Below are positions 34,989-44,700 of a stretch of 64,000 bases of DNA, piece by piece. The stretch covers positions 1 through 64,000 of the forward strand of contig JARKQJ010000135.1 in assembly GCA_029973955.1 (NCBI GenBank). The letters run 5' to 3'. Below the pieces are notes generated by a model. That model worked only from the letters and a program-made list of their open reading frames with translations, was not told where the DNA came from and made no database searches. Position 1 is the stretch's first letter. Each line of letters starts with the position of its first letter. A program made the position numbers and the translations under genes. This DNA is from Paludibaculum sp. (GTDB lineage: Bacteria; Acidobacteriota; Terriglobia; Bryobacterales; Bryobacteraceae).

Positions 34989-36188
34989 TTAATTGAGCTC
35001 GTGTGCGCCGCGGGCGGCGTGGAAGGCCCAAAAGGCGGCCAGGACGCTGAAGACGGCGCCGGTCCAATAGGGGGCGGCAGGCCCGATGCGGTCGAAGATG
35101 GCGCCGGCCCAGACGGGGCCGATGACGCGGGTGAGAGAGGCGACGGACTGGGCGGTGCCGAGGATGACGCCTTGCTGTTCGACTCCGGCGCGGCGGGAGA
35201 CCAGGCCGGTGAGGGCGGGGGCGGCGAGGCCGAAGCCGAGAGCGGTCAAAGCGACAGAGGTGTAGACGGCGGGGAGCGAGCCGGAGAGCGCGAGCGTAGC
35301 GAAGCCGCCGCCGAAGGTGAGCGCGCCGAAGACGGCAAGGCGCACTTCGCCGACGCTGGGGGCGAGTTTTCTGAGCAGAACGCCCTGGGTGAGGGCGGCT
35401 ACCACGCCGAGGAAGGCGAACAGGACGGCGTTGGCGGCCGCATCCAGGCCGAAGCGGGCGTGGGTGAAGACGGCGAAGTTGGTCTGCAAGCCGGCCATGC
35501 CGAAATTGAGGGCGAAGACGGCCAGCATCAGTTCGCGGAATTCGATGCGATTCAGGGCGCGGCGGATCTGCGCCAGTGGATTGACATCGGCGAAAGTCAG
35601 GCGGTGGCCGGTGCGGTTTTCGAGTTGGAGCGACTCTTTGAGCAGCACGGTGGCGACGACGTAGGTGCAGAGGCTGAGGGCGCCGGAGGCGTAGGCGGGG
35701 GCGGAGAGGCTGATGTGGCTGAGGGCGCCGCCCATGGCGGGGCCGAGGATGAAGCCGAGGCCGAAGGCGGCGCCGATGAGGCCGAAGTTCTTGGCGCGGT
35801 CGCGCGGGTCGCTGACATCGGCGATGTAGGCCTGGGCAGTGGTGATGGAGCCGCCGGCGAATCCGGCCATGAGGCGGGCGGCGAAGAGCAGGGCGAGCGA
35901 ATTGGCGGCGCCGAAGAGGAAGTAGCCGGCGGCGGTGCCGAGCAGGCAGATGAGCAGGACGGGGCGGCGGCCTTTGCGGTCCGACCAGACGCCGAGCAGC
36001 GGGCTGGCGAGGAACTGCGCGGCGGAAAACGCCAGGGCGAGGAGGCCGACGGTGAGGGCGTCGGTCCGGTACGGCTTCACCACGAAAGGAATGACGGGGA
36101 CGAGGATGCCGGCGCCCATCATGTCGAGGAAGACGATCAGGAAGATAATGCCGAGGGCGCTCTTACGGGGCGCGGGAGCAGAACTCAC
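34989..36188 (-). CDS. MFS transporter, TetA-like drug/proton antiporter group
   Basis: The 399-residue product has about twelve hydrophobic segments. MFS motif A appears in the first cytoplasmic loop as [14 protein letters not shown], and motif C-like glycine-rich sequence follows in [18 protein letters not shown]. These features place it near the TCR/TetA drug-proton antiporters of 12 helices. The substrate cannot be told from sequence. It ends 34989 upstream of the che operon on the same strand, with a 146-bp gap, and is divergent from the hydroxylase genes. Confidence 0.88.
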   Translation of the reverse strand: MSSAPAPRKSALGIIFLIVFLDMMGAGILVPVIPFVVKPYRTDALTVGLLALAFSAAQFLASPLLGVWSDRKGRRPVLLICLLGTAAGYFLFGAANSLALLFAARLMAGFAGGSITTAQAYIADVSDPRDRAKNFGLIGAAFGLGFILGPAMGGALSHISLSAPAYASGALSLCTYVVATVLLKESLQLENRTGHRLTFADVNPLAQIRRALNRIEFRELMLAVFALNFGMAGLQTNFAVFTHARFGLDAAANAVLFAFLGVVAALTQGVLLRKLAPSVGEVRLAVFGALTFGGGFATLALSGSLPAVYTSVALTALGFGLAAPALTGLVSRRAGVEQQGVILGTAQSVASLTRVIGPVWAGAIFDRIGPAAPYWTGAVFSVLAAFWAFHAARGAHELN

Positions 36189-36256
36189 CCTATCATGGTC
36201 TCACGCCCTCTACCCGGCGCGCGAACTATCTTGCTATCCTGCCGGTCAGATTCGCA

Positions 36257-36751
36257 ATGGCGCAGTTGACTTTGACGGTGAATGGCGAGCCGCGCTCGGC
36301 TGAGGTGAAGGCGGGCACGACGCTGCTGGAATTCCTGCACGACTACCTGGCGATGACAGGCACGAAGTGCGGCTGCGAGGAGGGCACGTGCGGGGCCTGC
36401 ACGGTGCACCTGGAAGGACGGGCGATCCGGAGCTGCATGGTGACGGCGGAGTCCTGCGCGGGCAAGGCCGTGACGACGATCGAAGGCCTGGCTTCGGGGG
36501 ACCGCCTGCACGCGGTGCAGAGGGCGTTTCTTTCCTTCGAGGCGTTTCAGTGCGGCTTCTGCACGCCGGGCATGATCATGGAAGCCGCGGCGCTGCTCAA
36601 CGACAAAAAGCCGCTGACCGATGCGCGCGTGCGCCTGTTCATGGAAGGCCATGTCTGCCGCTGCGGCATGTACAACGACATCGTCAAAGCGGTGATGTCG
36701 GCGGCGGCGGAACTGAAGGCCGGTCCAAAGAAGGACCCGCGGGATGAGTGA
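36257..36751 (+). CDS. (2Fe-2S) subunit of a molybdenum hydroxylase (IorA/CoxS-like)
   Basis: The 164-residue product carries two [2Fe-2S] clusters. The plant-type site is CGCEEGTCGAC with a later cysteine (Cys 40, 45, 48 and 60), and the helical-domain site is QCGFCTPG with CRCG (Cys 99, 102, 134 and 136). It passes electrons from the molybdenum subunit to an acceptor. It overlaps the molybdopterin-binding subunit gene by eight bases, so the two subunits are made together. No FAD-binding subunit gene is present, as in isoquinoline 1-oxidoreductase-type enzymes. Confidence 0.93.
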   Translation: MAQLTLTVNGEPRSAEVKAGTTLLEFLHDYLAMTGTKCGCEEGTCGACTVHLEGRAIRSCMVTAESCAGKAVTTIEGLASGDRLHAVQRAFLSFEAFQCGFCTPGMIMEAAALLNDKKPLTDARVRLFMEGHVCRCGMYNDIVKAVMSAAAELKAGPKKDPRDE

Positions 36752-38546
36752 ACGGGTGACGCGCAGAGAAGCCCTGGGCGTGGCACTGCTCACGCTGGCG
36801 GCGGGGCCGGTGCGCGTGCGCCTGGAGGCGGACGGCACGGTGACGGCGTACACGGCGAAGGTGGAGCTGGGCCAGGGGGCGCAGACCGAACTGGCGATGG
36901 CAGTGGCCGAGGAGATGCGCGTGCCTGTGTCGCGCGTGCGGCTGGTGATGGGCGACACGGGGCAATGTCCGGACGATGGAGGCACGTGGGCGAGCCTGAC
37001 CACGCCGGAAGCGGTGCCTCTGCTGCGGCAGGCGGCGGCGGAGCAGCGCGGCGCGGCGGTGACGGCGGCGCGCGAGTGGCGCGTGATGGGCACGGAGGTG
37101 CGCGACCTGCGCGGGCCGGCGATCGTCACCGGGCGCCAGATCTATCCGAGCGACCTGCGGATGGAAGGGATGCTGTACGGCCGGGTGCTGCGCGCGCCGC
37201 ATTACCGGGCGCGGCTGGTGCAGACGGGCGCGGCGCCGGAGGGCGTGCGGCTGCTGCGGGATGGCGAGCTGTGCGGCGTGGTGTCGAGCGATCCGGTGGC
37301 GGCGAAGCGGGCGGCTGAGTCGATCGAATGCCAGTGGGAAGCCATTCCGTTCGCGGTGCCGCCTTCGGACCGCGCGGCGCTGGAGAAGAGTTTCCGCGCG
37401 AACGCCGTGGCGCCGGTGGAGAACATGAACACGCGCTATCCGCCGCTGCTGCGGCGGGGCGATCTGGAAGAGACGCGGCAGGACGAGTGGCACGCGTCGA
37501 GCTACTTCCTGCCGTTCATCACGCACGTCCCGATGGAGCCGCGAGCCGCGCTGGCAGTGTGGCGGGGTGCGAACGTGGAGATCCGTTCGGGGTGCCAGGC
37601 GCCGTTTGCGGTGCGGGCGGAGGTGGCCAAGGCGCTGGGGACCGCCGAAGGGAATGTCCGCATCATGGCGCTGGGGCCGGGGGGCGGATTCGGGTGCAAG
37701 CAGCGAGGCGAGGTGGAGACGGAGGCGGCGCGGCTGGCCCGGCTGGCCGGGGCTCCGGTGTTTCTCCAATGGTCGCGGGAGGAGGAGTTTACGTGCGCTT
37801 ACCACCGGCCGGCGGCGCTGGTGGAGATCGAATCGACGGTGAAAGACGGGCGGATGAGCGGGTGGCGGCACAGGAACTACAATGCCGGCGCGCCAGGGCT
37901 GATGACGCCGTACGACACGCCGAACATCTCGTGCGAGTTTCACCGCACGCCGGCGCCGGTGCGGCAGGGGTCGTACCGCTCACTGGCGTCGGTGTCCAAT
38001 ACGTTCGCGCGGGAGTCGCACGTGGATGAGTGGGCGGCGCGGCTGAAGATGGACCCGCTGGAGTTCCGGATGAGGAACCTGGCCGACGAACGGCTGAAGG
38101 CGGTGCTGGAGAAGCTGCGGCGCGTGCCGGGAGGTCTGGCTTGCACCATCGAGAAGCAGGCGCGGATCGGGCTGCGGGCGGAGGTGGAAGTGAAAGGCGG
38201 GGCGGTGCGGGTGAAGCGGCTGACGTATGTGGGCGACTATGGGGCGATCGTGAATCCGCTGAATCTCAGGAAACAGATCGAGGGAGCGCTCGTGATGGGA
38301 TTTGGGGGCGCGCGGTTTGAGGAAGTGGTGTTTGCGGGGACGGAGCAGAAGTCGCGGTGGATGACGAGCTACCGGGTGCCGCGGTTTTCGGACACGCCTG
38401 AGATCACGGTGGAACTGATCGACCGGCGGGAGATCGCTTCGGCGGGAGCGGGAGAGGCTGCCATCACGCTGGTGGCGCCGGCCGTGGCGAATGCGGTTTT
38501 CGCGGCGACGGGGCGGCGGTTGCGGGCGCTGCCGTTCACCTCATGA
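36744..38546 (+). CDS. Molybdopterin-binding subunit of a xanthine dehydrogenase-family hydroxylase (IorB-like)
   Basis: The 600-residue product starts with a twin-arginine-like leader (MSERVTRREALGVALLTLAAG) and then the IorB-type N-terminal block VRLEADGTVTAYTAKVELGQGAQTELAMAVAEE, whose KVELGQG part is diagnostic. GPGGGFGCK and the C-terminal catalytic-glutamate motif ASAGAGEAAITL (Glu about 570) are conserved. At 600 residues it is shorter than the roughly 700 I would expect. It probably acts as a periplasmic hydroxylase on an aldehyde or N-heterocycle with its [2Fe-2S] partner. It is followed by a strong hairpin terminator. Confidence 0.88.
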   Translation: MSERVTRREALGVALLTLAAGPVRVRLEADGTVTAYTAKVELGQGAQTELAMAVAEEMRVPVSRVRLVMGDTGQCPDDGGTWASLTTPEAVPLLRQAAAEQRGAAVTAAREWRVMGTEVRDLRGPAIVTGRQIYPSDLRMEGMLYGRVLRAPHYRARLVQTGAAPEGVRLLRDGELCGVVSSDPVAAKRAAESIECQWEAIPFAVPPSDRAALEKSFRANAVAPVENMNTRYPPLLRRGDLEETRQDEWHASSYFLPFITHVPMEPRAALAVWRGANVEIRSGCQAPFAVRAEVAKALGTAEGNVRIMALGPGGGFGCKQRGEVETEAARLARLAGAPVFLQWSREEEFTCAYHRPAALVEIESTVKDGRMSGWRHRNYNAGAPGLMTPYDTPNISCEFHRTPAPVRQGSYRSLASVSNTFARESHVDEWAARLKMDPLEFRMRNLADERLKAVLEKLRRVPGGLACTIEKQARIGLRAEVEVKGGAVRVKRLTYVGDYGAIVNPLNLRKQIEGALVMGFGGARFEEVVFAGTEQKSRWMTSYRVPRFSDTPEITVELIDRREIASAGAGEAAITLVAPAVANAVFAATGRRLRALPFTS

Positions 38547-38548
38547 AG

Positions 38549-38583
38549 AAGCGCGCCGGAGCCGGGTGGGCTCTGGCGCGCTT
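38549..38583. terminator. Bidirectional hairpin terminator
   Basis: The arms 38549-38563 and 38569-38583 pair over 15 bases with one G-T wobble around a GGGTG loop. The plus side ends in CTTT and the minus side in CTTCTTC, giving modest T-rich tails in both directions. It sits between the convergent stops of the molybdenum subunit (38546) and the TonB-dependent receptor (38607), exactly where a shared terminator is expected. Confidence 0.75.
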
Positions 38584-38606
38584 TGTGGATCAGAAGACGG
38601 TGGACG

Positions 38607-41600
38607 CTAGAAGTAGAACTTCAGAGCGAGGACCATCCTGCGGCTGAGGGCGGCGCCGGTGAAGCGGCCCAGGTTGGCGTTGATCTGGTTGTTGGCGGCG
38701 TCGAAACGGGCGCCCGTGTCGACGGAGGTGTACTGGGTGTGATTCCAGGTGTTGTAGGTTTCCCAGCGGAACTGGATGCGCTTGGCCTCATCCTTGCCGT
38801 AGCGGAAGTTCTTGAACACCGAGATGTCGAAGTTGTTGAGGCCGGGGTTGGTGAAGAGGACCTTGCCGGCTGAGCCGATGCCGTTGACGGCATAGGCGGT
38901 GGTGGGGGCCTTGAAGGCGTTGGTGTTGAACCACTGGCCGGCGGGGCCTTCCTGAGCCACCTTATCGATGGTGACGATGCGGCTGTCGACGCCGCTGCCG
39001 GTGGCGCCGGTGAGGTCTGCCGTGTAGGAAAGGCTGTAGCCGACGCCGGAGGGGCTGCCGACCTGGTGGGTGTTGACGCCGGAGACCTGCCAGCCGTCCA
39101 GCGCGATCTTGGCGAAGGCGTTGTCCCACTTCTTGCTGAACTCAGGCAGGTTGTAGACGTAGTCGATGGTGAGCACGTGGGGGCGGTCGAAGCCGCCGCG
39201 GCCGTAGTTGCGCATGCGGTAGTTGATCACCGGGTTCACGGCGTTACCGATGCCATCATTGAGGCTCATGGCCTTGGACCAGTTGTAGGCCACGTGATAG
39301 GTGAAGCTCTTGGAGAAGCGCTTGGTGGCCTGGACCTGGAGGGCGTTGTAGTTGGCGTAGCCGCCGAACTCGAGGTAGGTGATGTTGCCGTAGCCGATGT
39401 TGGGGCGGAGGAAGTTCGAGTCGTAGGCGCGGCCGGTGGTGGGATCGATGCTGGTGGCCTTGAAGTTGGTGCCGTAGGGGGTGGCGTTGAGGTCACGGCC
39501 GTTGAGCAGGTGCTTCTGGGTGTTGCCGGCATAAGCGACGTCGATCATGGTGCCGAAGCCGATGTTCTGCTGGATGCCGAAGCTCCAGTTGTAGACGGCG
39601 GGGGGCTTGAAGTCGCGCTGGAACCCGAAAACGCCGGTGGGGCTCAGGCTGAGCGGAGTGGCAAGCAGGTTGGGGATGGTGGTGTAGTTCGCGCTGTTGG
39701 TATAGACGAGCGGGGGGGACTGGACGAGCTGGAGGATCTGGTCGTCGTTGAAACGATCGTAGAAGATCCCGAAGCCGGTGCGGAGGGCGGTTTTGCCGTC
39801 GCCGAAGAGGTCGAAAGCGAGGCCGATGCGCGGGGCCAACTGAATGCTCGGCGCATTGGCCACGTGTTCGTTGTAGATGGCCATGCCCTGGAAGGGGGTG
39901 CCGGCAGCCATGGAGAAGGTGCCGATCTTCACGGCCGGCAGGAGGGCGCCGGTGACGGGGTCGCGGCCGACGCGGGTGTTGTTGGCCGGATTGATATAGG
40001 GCTGGATGAGCGGCGGCTGCTTCGCGCTGTCGTAAGTGGCGATGTCGAAGGCGGCCAGCTGGTCGCCAGCGCTGTAGGACGGCTGGATGAAGTAGAAGCG
40101 GAGGCCGGCGTCGATGGTGAGGCGGCGCGTGACCTTCCAGCTATCCTGCAAGTACCATTCGACGTTGGTGAAGCGGCCGTGGGCGCTGGGGTGTTTGTTG
40201 GACTCGCTGTAGCTGCCGACGACGCCGAGGGCGGCGTTGGCGTAGGCGTAGTTGGTGTCGAGGGGGTTATTGGCGTCGCGGCCGAAGGCGAAGGCGCTGT
40301 TGAAGGTGGTGGAGCGGGCCGCGTTGCGGGTGGTGCGTTCGACGTAGATGCCGGTCTTAATGGTATGGGCGCCCCGGATGTGAGAGAGGTTGTCGGAGTA
40401 GTTCCAGATGTTGTTGGTGCCGAAGAAGGGGAAGCGGCCTTCAACGAGGAGCTGTCCGGCATTGGTGACGCCGCCGAAGGTGGCGTTGGGGATGAGGTTC
40501 ATGGGGTTGGCCTCGGGGTAGAACTGCGGGAGAGTGAGGCCGACCTTGGAGCGGACATTGGCGTCGAGGCGCGCCTGGGAGAGCGGATCGACGGTCTGCT
40601 TGGCGCGGTTGATGCCGAAGGTGAACTCATTGATGGTGCGCGGCGAGAAGGTATGGATGAGGGTGGCCACGGCGCCGGCGGAGTGGATGGCGTAGTTGAT
40701 GGGGAGCTGGGGCCACTGGTTGTTGCCGCCGCCGAGGCCGACGGCGAGGCCGAACTCACCCTTAATGGCCTGGTAGTCCTGAATGAGGCGGGTGTAGAAG
40801 GTGGTTTTGGGGCCGATGTTCCAGTCGATGCGGAGGATGGAGTCGCGGCGGGGCTGGTCGTTGATGCTCTGGCCGATCCAGTTGTAGGTGCCGCTGGGGC
40901 CGGTGGTGTTGGGCAGCGGCAGGAGGCTCATGAGCTTGCTGCCGTTGGCATCGACGCGGGAAGCGGGAATGATGTTGTTGGGGAACTGGACGCGGTTGTT
41001 GAAGGGGTCGTAAACGGGGATGAGCGCGCCGCCCTGGTCGCGGGAGTTGGAGAAGTCGCCGATGCGCTCAGCGGCGGTGGGGAAGTTCAGCGTGTAGGTG
41101 CTGGAGGGAATGGAGAGAGGCAGAAACTCCTGCGAGAAGAAGAAGAATAACTTGTTCCGTTCCTTGTTGAAATTGGTGCCGGGGATGATCACCGGGCCGC
41201 CGATGGTGTAGCCGGGGTAGTTGAAGCGGTAGCGGGGGCGCTTGACGCCGTTGCGGTTGTTGATCCACTCATTGGCGTTCATCACTTCGTTGCGCCAGAA
41301 GAAGTAGGCGCCGCCGTGAAAGTCGCGGGTGCCGCTCTTGATGACGGTGTTGATAGTGGCGCCGGAGCTGCGGCCGTACTCAGCCTGGTAGTTGCTGAGG
41401 AGGACCTTGACTTCGGCGACGGCGTCGATGGAGGGAGCCAGGTAGGGGCCCGTGAGGGAGCCGGTGTCGAGGCTGCTGACGCCATCGAGGGTGAGGTTGA
41501 TGGAGCCGGCGCGAGTGCCGTTGATGTTCATGCCGGTGAGGTCGTTCCAGCCGGGAGATTCGCGGTTGGCGGTGTCGATGACACCCGGCAGCAGGCGGGC

Positions 41601-42086
41601 GGTGCCCATGTAGCTGCGGCCCTTCATGGGCAGTTCCATCATCTGGCGATTATTGATCAGGCCGGCGCGTTCGGCGCTTTCGGTCTGGACACGGGCGGCG
41701 TCGGCGGAAACAGAGACGGTTTCGGTGAGTTCACCTACCTGCAAGGTAATGGCAGGCAGCGTAACGCGCTCCGAGGAGCTGACCGAGATGCCTTTCTGTT
41801 CGAACTTTTTGAACCCTTTGGAATTGATGTTGAGGTCATAGGTGCCGGGCAGGATTTCGGTGAACACGAAATAGCCCGATTCATTGGGTTGGGTATTGCG
41901 GATCTGCCCGGTTACAGCGTTCTTGAGCTGCACTTCGGCGGCTGGAACCACAGCACCCGACGCATCCGAGATGGTTCCCGAGACCCATCCGGTAAGACCT
42001 TGGCCGCTGCACAGCCACATGCTGCTCAGCCCAGCGAAGAGGAGCGAGAGCCTCCGCGCCTGTTGCATTCTTTTATAGATTCTCAT
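38607..42086 (-). CDS. Oar-like TonB-dependent receptor with carboxypeptidase-regulatory domain
   Basis: The product has 1159 residues. After a signal peptide (about 1-30) comes a CarboxypepD_reg-like beta-sandwich (about 35-110, GWVSGTISDASGAVVPAAEV), a plug domain (about 120-250, NINGTRAGSINLTLDGVSS) and a beta barrel ending in aromatic LALKFYF, the usual outer-membrane insertion signal. Acidobacteria carry many such proteins for uptake of large substrates. I favour the ATG at 42086 because GGAG lies 9 bases upstream; the ATG at 42101 lacks one. It lies opposite sodA. Confidence 0.92.
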   Translation of the reverse strand: MRIYKRMQQARRLSLLFAGLSSMWLCSGQGLTGWVSGTISDASGAVVPAAEVQLKNAVTGQIRNTQPNESGYFVFTEILPGTYDLNINSKGFKKFEQKGISVSSSERVTLPAITLQVGELTETVSVSADAARVQTESAERAGLINNRQMMELPMKGRSYMGTARLLPGVIDTANRESPGWNDLTGMNINGTRAGSINLTLDGVSSLDTGSLTGPYLAPSIDAVAEVKVLLSNYQAEYGRSSGATINTVIKSGTRDFHGGAYFFWRNEVMNANEWINNRNGVKRPRYRFNYPGYTIGGPVIIPGTNFNKERNKLFFFFSQEFLPLSIPSSTYTLNFPTAAERIGDFSNSRDQGGALIPVYDPFNNRVQFPNNIIPASRVDANGSKLMSLLPLPNTTGPSGTYNWIGQSINDQPRRDSILRIDWNIGPKTTFYTRLIQDYQAIKGEFGLAVGLGGGNNQWPQLPINYAIHSAGAVATLIHTFSPRTINEFTFGINRAKQTVDPLSQARLDANVRSKVGLTLPQFYPEANPMNLIPNATFGGVTNAGQLLVEGRFPFFGTNNIWNYSDNLSHIRGAHTIKTGIYVERTTRNAARSTTFNSAFAFGRDANNPLDTNYAYANAALGVVGSYSESNKHPSAHGRFTNVEWYLQDSWKVTRRLTIDAGLRFYFIQPSYSAGDQLAAFDIATYDSAKQPPLIQPYINPANNTRVGRDPVTGALLPAVKIGTFSMAAGTPFQGMAIYNEHVANAPSIQLAPRIGLAFDLFGDGKTALRTGFGIFYDRFNDDQILQLVQSPPLVYTNSANYTTIPNLLATPLSLSPTGVFGFQRDFKPPAVYNWSFGIQQNIGFGTMIDVAYAGNTQKHLLNGRDLNATPYGTNFKATSIDPTTGRAYDSNFLRPNIGYGNITYLEFGGYANYNALQVQATKRFSKSFTYHVAYNWSKAMSLNDGIGNAVNPVINYRMRNYGRGGFDRPHVLTIDYVYNLPEFSKKWDNAFAKIALDGWQVSGVNTHQVGSPSGVGYSLSYTADLTGATGSGVDSRIVTIDKVAQEGPAGQWFNTNAFKAPTTAYAVNGIGSAGKVLFTNPGLNNFDISVFKNFRYGKDEAKRIQFRWETYNTWNHTQYTSVDTGARFDAANNQINANLGRFTGAALSRRMVLALKFYF

Positions 42087-42133
42087 CGATAAAAACTCCA
42101 TGACATAGGGAGATCGTGAAACACGGTGAGTGG

Positions 42134-42162
42134 AGTATATCCCGATTCGGCGACAGTGGGAA
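42134..42162 (-). promoter_or_regulatory. Candidate sigma-70-type promoter for the TonB-dependent receptor
   Basis: Read on the minus strand, TTCCCA (42157-42162) and TATACT (42134-42139) are 17 bases apart. The -10 box is close to consensus, the -35 box matches in four of six positions. The boxes lie 48-76 bases upstream of the chosen start. Confidence 0.45.
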
Positions 42163-42318
42163 GCCCTACCGGAAGTCGATTGGCGGGTGAGTCCGGGGCC
42201 CGGCGGCCAGGGCGAGGGAGAGGGGCGGAATCACGTCAACCGGGAGGAATTGCAGCAATCGGCCGCATCCTTTGCGCAGCTGCCGTCATCTGATTCAATT
42301 GAAGGAGATTTACGACGA

Positions 42319-42930
42319 ATGGCATTCACTCTTCCCCCGCTTCCGTATGCGCATGACGCCCTGGAGCCGCACATCGACGCCCTGACGATGGAGATCCACC
42401 ACTCCAAGCATCATCAGGCCTATGTTACGAATCTGAACAAGGCTCTGGAGTCCGCGCCGGAGCTTGCTGGAAAGAGCCTGGAAGAACTGCTCGCCAACGG
42501 CGTGGCAGGCGTGCCGGAAGCCATCCGCACGGCGGTCCGCAACAACGGCGGCGGCCACTGGAACCACTCTCTCTTCTGGGAGATCATGGGGCCGAAGCAG
42601 GGTGGCAGCCCGGTGGGCAACCTGGCTACCGCGATCAATGCGAAGTTTGGCGACTTCAATGCGTTCAAGGAAAAGTTCAATGCCGCTGCCATCGGCCGGT
42701 TCGGTTCCGGCTGGGCGTGGCTGATCCGGACGGAGGGCGGCGTGGACATCATGTCGACCCCCAACCAGGACAACCCGCTGATGGAAGGCAAGTATGCCGT
42801 GATCGGCCTGGACGTGTGGGAACACGCCTACTACCTGAAGTATCAGAACCGCCGGCCGGAGTACGTCACGAACTGGTGGAATGTGGTGAACTGGGAGAAG
42901 GCCGAAGCACGGTTCACCGCGGGCCGTTAA
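42319..42930 (+). CDS. sodA: Superoxide dismutase, Mn-type by signature
   Basis: The 203-residue enzyme converts superoxide to hydrogen peroxide and oxygen. The metal ligands are visible in [22 protein letters not shown] and [19 protein letters not shown] and GGGHWNHS are the signatures usually found in the manganese rather than the iron type, although cambialistic enzymes share them. The ATG at 42319 opens the conserved [18 protein letters not shown]-terminus, with AAGGAG at a longer than usual spacing upstream. There is no leader, so it is cytoplasmic. It is divergent from the TonB-dependent receptor. Confidence 0.95.
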   Translation: MAFTLPPLPYAHDALEPHIDALTMEIHHSKHHQAYVTNLNKALESAPELAGKSLEELLANGVAGVPEAIRTAVRNNGGGHWNHSLFWEIMGPKQGGSPVGNLATAINAKFGDFNAFKEKFNAAAIGRFGSGWAWLIRTEGGVDIMSTPNQDNPLMEGKYAVIGLDVWEHAYYLKYQNRRPEYVTNWWNVVNWEKAEARFTAGR

Positions 42931-42972
42931 TTGGCCGTCCATCGCCCGCGCGAGCCGTGAGGCTGCGCAGTT

Positions 42973-43440
42973 ATGCACGAAGAATTCCTCCGCCGCGCCA
43001 TCTCGCTCGCCGCTGAAAACGTCGAGCAGAGGCGCGGCGGTCCATTTGGGGCCGTGATTGTGATGGATGGGCAGGTGGTGGCCGAGGGCGCCAACCACGT
43101 CACGACGCGGAACGACCCCACGGCGCACGCCGAAGTGGAGGCTATCCGCGAGGCCTGCCGGAAACTGGGGCGGCACGACCTGCGCGGGGCTGTGATTTAC
43201 GCCTCCTGCGAGCCCTGCCCGATGTGCCTTTCCGCCATCTACTGGGCGCGATTGGATGCGCTTTACTATGCTGCTTCGAAGGATGACGCAGCCCGGGCGG
43301 GGTTTGACGATTCCTTCCTCTACCAGCAGATCCCCCTTGCACAGGAGCAACGCGCGCTGCCAACGCGGAGGCTTTTAGCCGCGGAATCATCGCTTCCTTT
43401 TGACAGGTGGGCGGTGTCTTCGTCTAAAATCCCCTACTGA
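42973..43440 (+). CDS. guaD: Guanine deaminase, CDA-fold
   Basis: The 155-residue zinc deaminase converts guanine to xanthine. The zinc and catalytic residues are in AHAEVEAI (His 52, Glu 54) and CEPCPMC (Cys 82 and 85). The blocks AIYWARLDALYYAASKDDAA and GFDDSFLYQQ closely resemble the B. subtilis-type guanine deaminase, and the C-terminus ends in a similar short tail to Tyr. tRNA adenosine deaminases (TadA) are the alternative, but they lack the GFDDSF block. It lies 42 bp downstream of sodA. Confidence 0.85.
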   Translation: MHEEFLRRAISLAAENVEQRRGGPFGAVIVMDGQVVAEGANHVTTRNDPTAHAEVEAIREACRKLGRHDLRGAVIYASCEPCPMCLSAIYWARLDALYYAASKDDAARAGFDDSFLYQQIPLAQEQRALPTRRLLAAESSLPFDRWAVSSSKIPY

Positions 43441-43449
43441 GGCCAATTC

Positions 43450-43797
43450 ATGCTCGTTGTCACCACTTCCGTCCTGCAGGGCAAGCAGATCACCGTCTAT
43501 CACGGGCTCGTGAGCGGAGAAGCGATTCTCGGCGCCAACATCTTCAAGGACTTTTTCGCCGGCATTCGGGACATTGTGGGCGGCCGCTCGGCCTCTTACG
43601 AGAACGAACTGCGAAAGGCCAAAGACCTGGCCATTCAGGAGATGTGCGAGGCGGCGGAGCAGATGGGCGCCAACGCCGTGATCGGAGTGGATCTCGACTA
43701 TGAGACGATCTCCAGCGCGCACGGCGGCGGCATGCTGATGGTGACGGCGGCGGGCACGGCGGTGACGCTGGCAGGCGCCGCGGCAACCACGGTTTAG
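43450..43797 (+). CDS. YbjQ/UPF0145-family protein
   Basis: The 115-residue product has [32 protein letters not shown] at the N-terminus and [12 protein letters not shown] in the middle. This is the heavy-metal-binding-like YbjQ fold, which forms pentamers in known structures. Its role is unclear. It starts 9 bp after the guaD stop, so the two probably share a transcript. The four last bases overlap the stop of the convergent amidase gene. Confidence 0.88.
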   Translation: MLVVTTSVLQGKQITVYHGLVSGEAILGANIFKDFFAGIRDIVGGRSASYENELRKAKDLAIQEMCEAAEQMGANAVIGVDLDYETISSAHGGGMLMVTAAGTAVTLAGAAATTV

Positions 43798-44684
43798 CTG
43801 CTCCAGCGCTGGGTGAGGCCGGAAAAGCTGTCGATGCGGCGGTCGCGGAAGAAGGGCCAGTTGCGGCGGGTGTCTTCGGCGCGGCGGCGGTCGCATTCCA
43901 CGACGAGAATCTCTTCCTGATCGGCTGAGGCTTCGGCGAGGACGACGCCGAAGGGGTCCGAAACAAAGCTGTGGCCCCAGAACTCGAGGCCGGCGCCGGC
44001 CGGGCCTTCGAAGCCGACGCGGTTGACGGCCGCCACGTAGACTCCGTTGGCGATGGCGTGGGCGCGCTGTGCGGTGCGCCAGGCGTCGAGCTGCGCGGCA
44101 CCGTTTTCCGCCTTCTCCGACGGGTGCCAGCCAATGGCGGTGGGGTAGAAGAGAACGTCGGCGCCCTGCATGGCGGTGAGGCGGGCGGCCTCCGGGTACC
44201 ACTGGTCCCAGCAGATGAGCACGCCGATGCGGCCGAAGGGGGTGTCGAAGTTTTTGTAACCGAGATCGCCGGGGGTGAAGTAGTACTTCTCGAAGTAGAG
44301 CGGGTCCTCGGGGATGTGCATCTTGCGGTAGATGCCGGCCAGCGAGCCGTCGGCGTTCAGGATGGCGGCGGTGTTGTGATGGAGGCCGGCGGCGCGGCGT
44401 TCGAAGAGGCTGGCGACGACGACGATGCCGAGTTCCCTGGCGATGCGGCCCACGGCCTCGCTGGAAGGTCCGGGGATGGGTTCGGCCAGGTCAAAGAGTT
44501 CGGCGCTCTCTTCGCGGCAGAAATACTGCGAACGGAAGAGTTCCTGGAGGCAGACGATCTGTGAGCCGCGGGCGGCGGCTTCGCGGAGTTTGGCGATGGC
44601 CTTTTCGAGGTTTTCCCGCGGGTCGGGAGAGCAACTCATCTGAACGAGGCCAATGCGGAACTTTTCGCTCACTTTGCCGGACAT
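43794..44684 (-). CDS. aguB: N-carbamoylputrescine amidase (carbon-nitrogen hydrolase)
   Basis: The 296-residue nitrilase-superfamily enzyme hydrolyses N-carbamoylputrescine to putrescine, ammonia and carbon dioxide in arginine-derived polyamine synthesis. The Glu-Lys-Cys triad is in CLQELF (Glu 48), RKMHIPED (Lys 121) and [13 protein letters not shown] (Cys 158). [20 protein letters not shown] is characteristic of AguB rather than other nitrilases. No agmatine deiminase gene is adjacent. It is divergent from the M14 gene, the starts being 16 bp apart. Confidence 0.93.
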   Translation of the reverse strand: MSGKVSEKFRIGLVQMSCSPDPRENLEKAIAKLREAAARGSQIVCLQELFRSQYFCREESAELFDLAEPIPGPSSEAVGRIARELGIVVVASLFERRAAGLHHNTAAILNADGSLAGIYRKMHIPEDPLYFEKYYFTPGDLGYKNFDTPFGRIGVLICWDQWYPEAARLTAMQGADVLFYPTAIGWHPSEKAENGAAQLDAWRTAQRAHAIANGVYVAAVNRVGFEGPAGAGLEFWGHSFVSDPFGVVLAEASADQEEILVVECDRRRAEDTRRNWPFFRDRRIDSFSGLTQRWSS

Positions 44685-44700
44685 ACTACGATTGTTTCAT

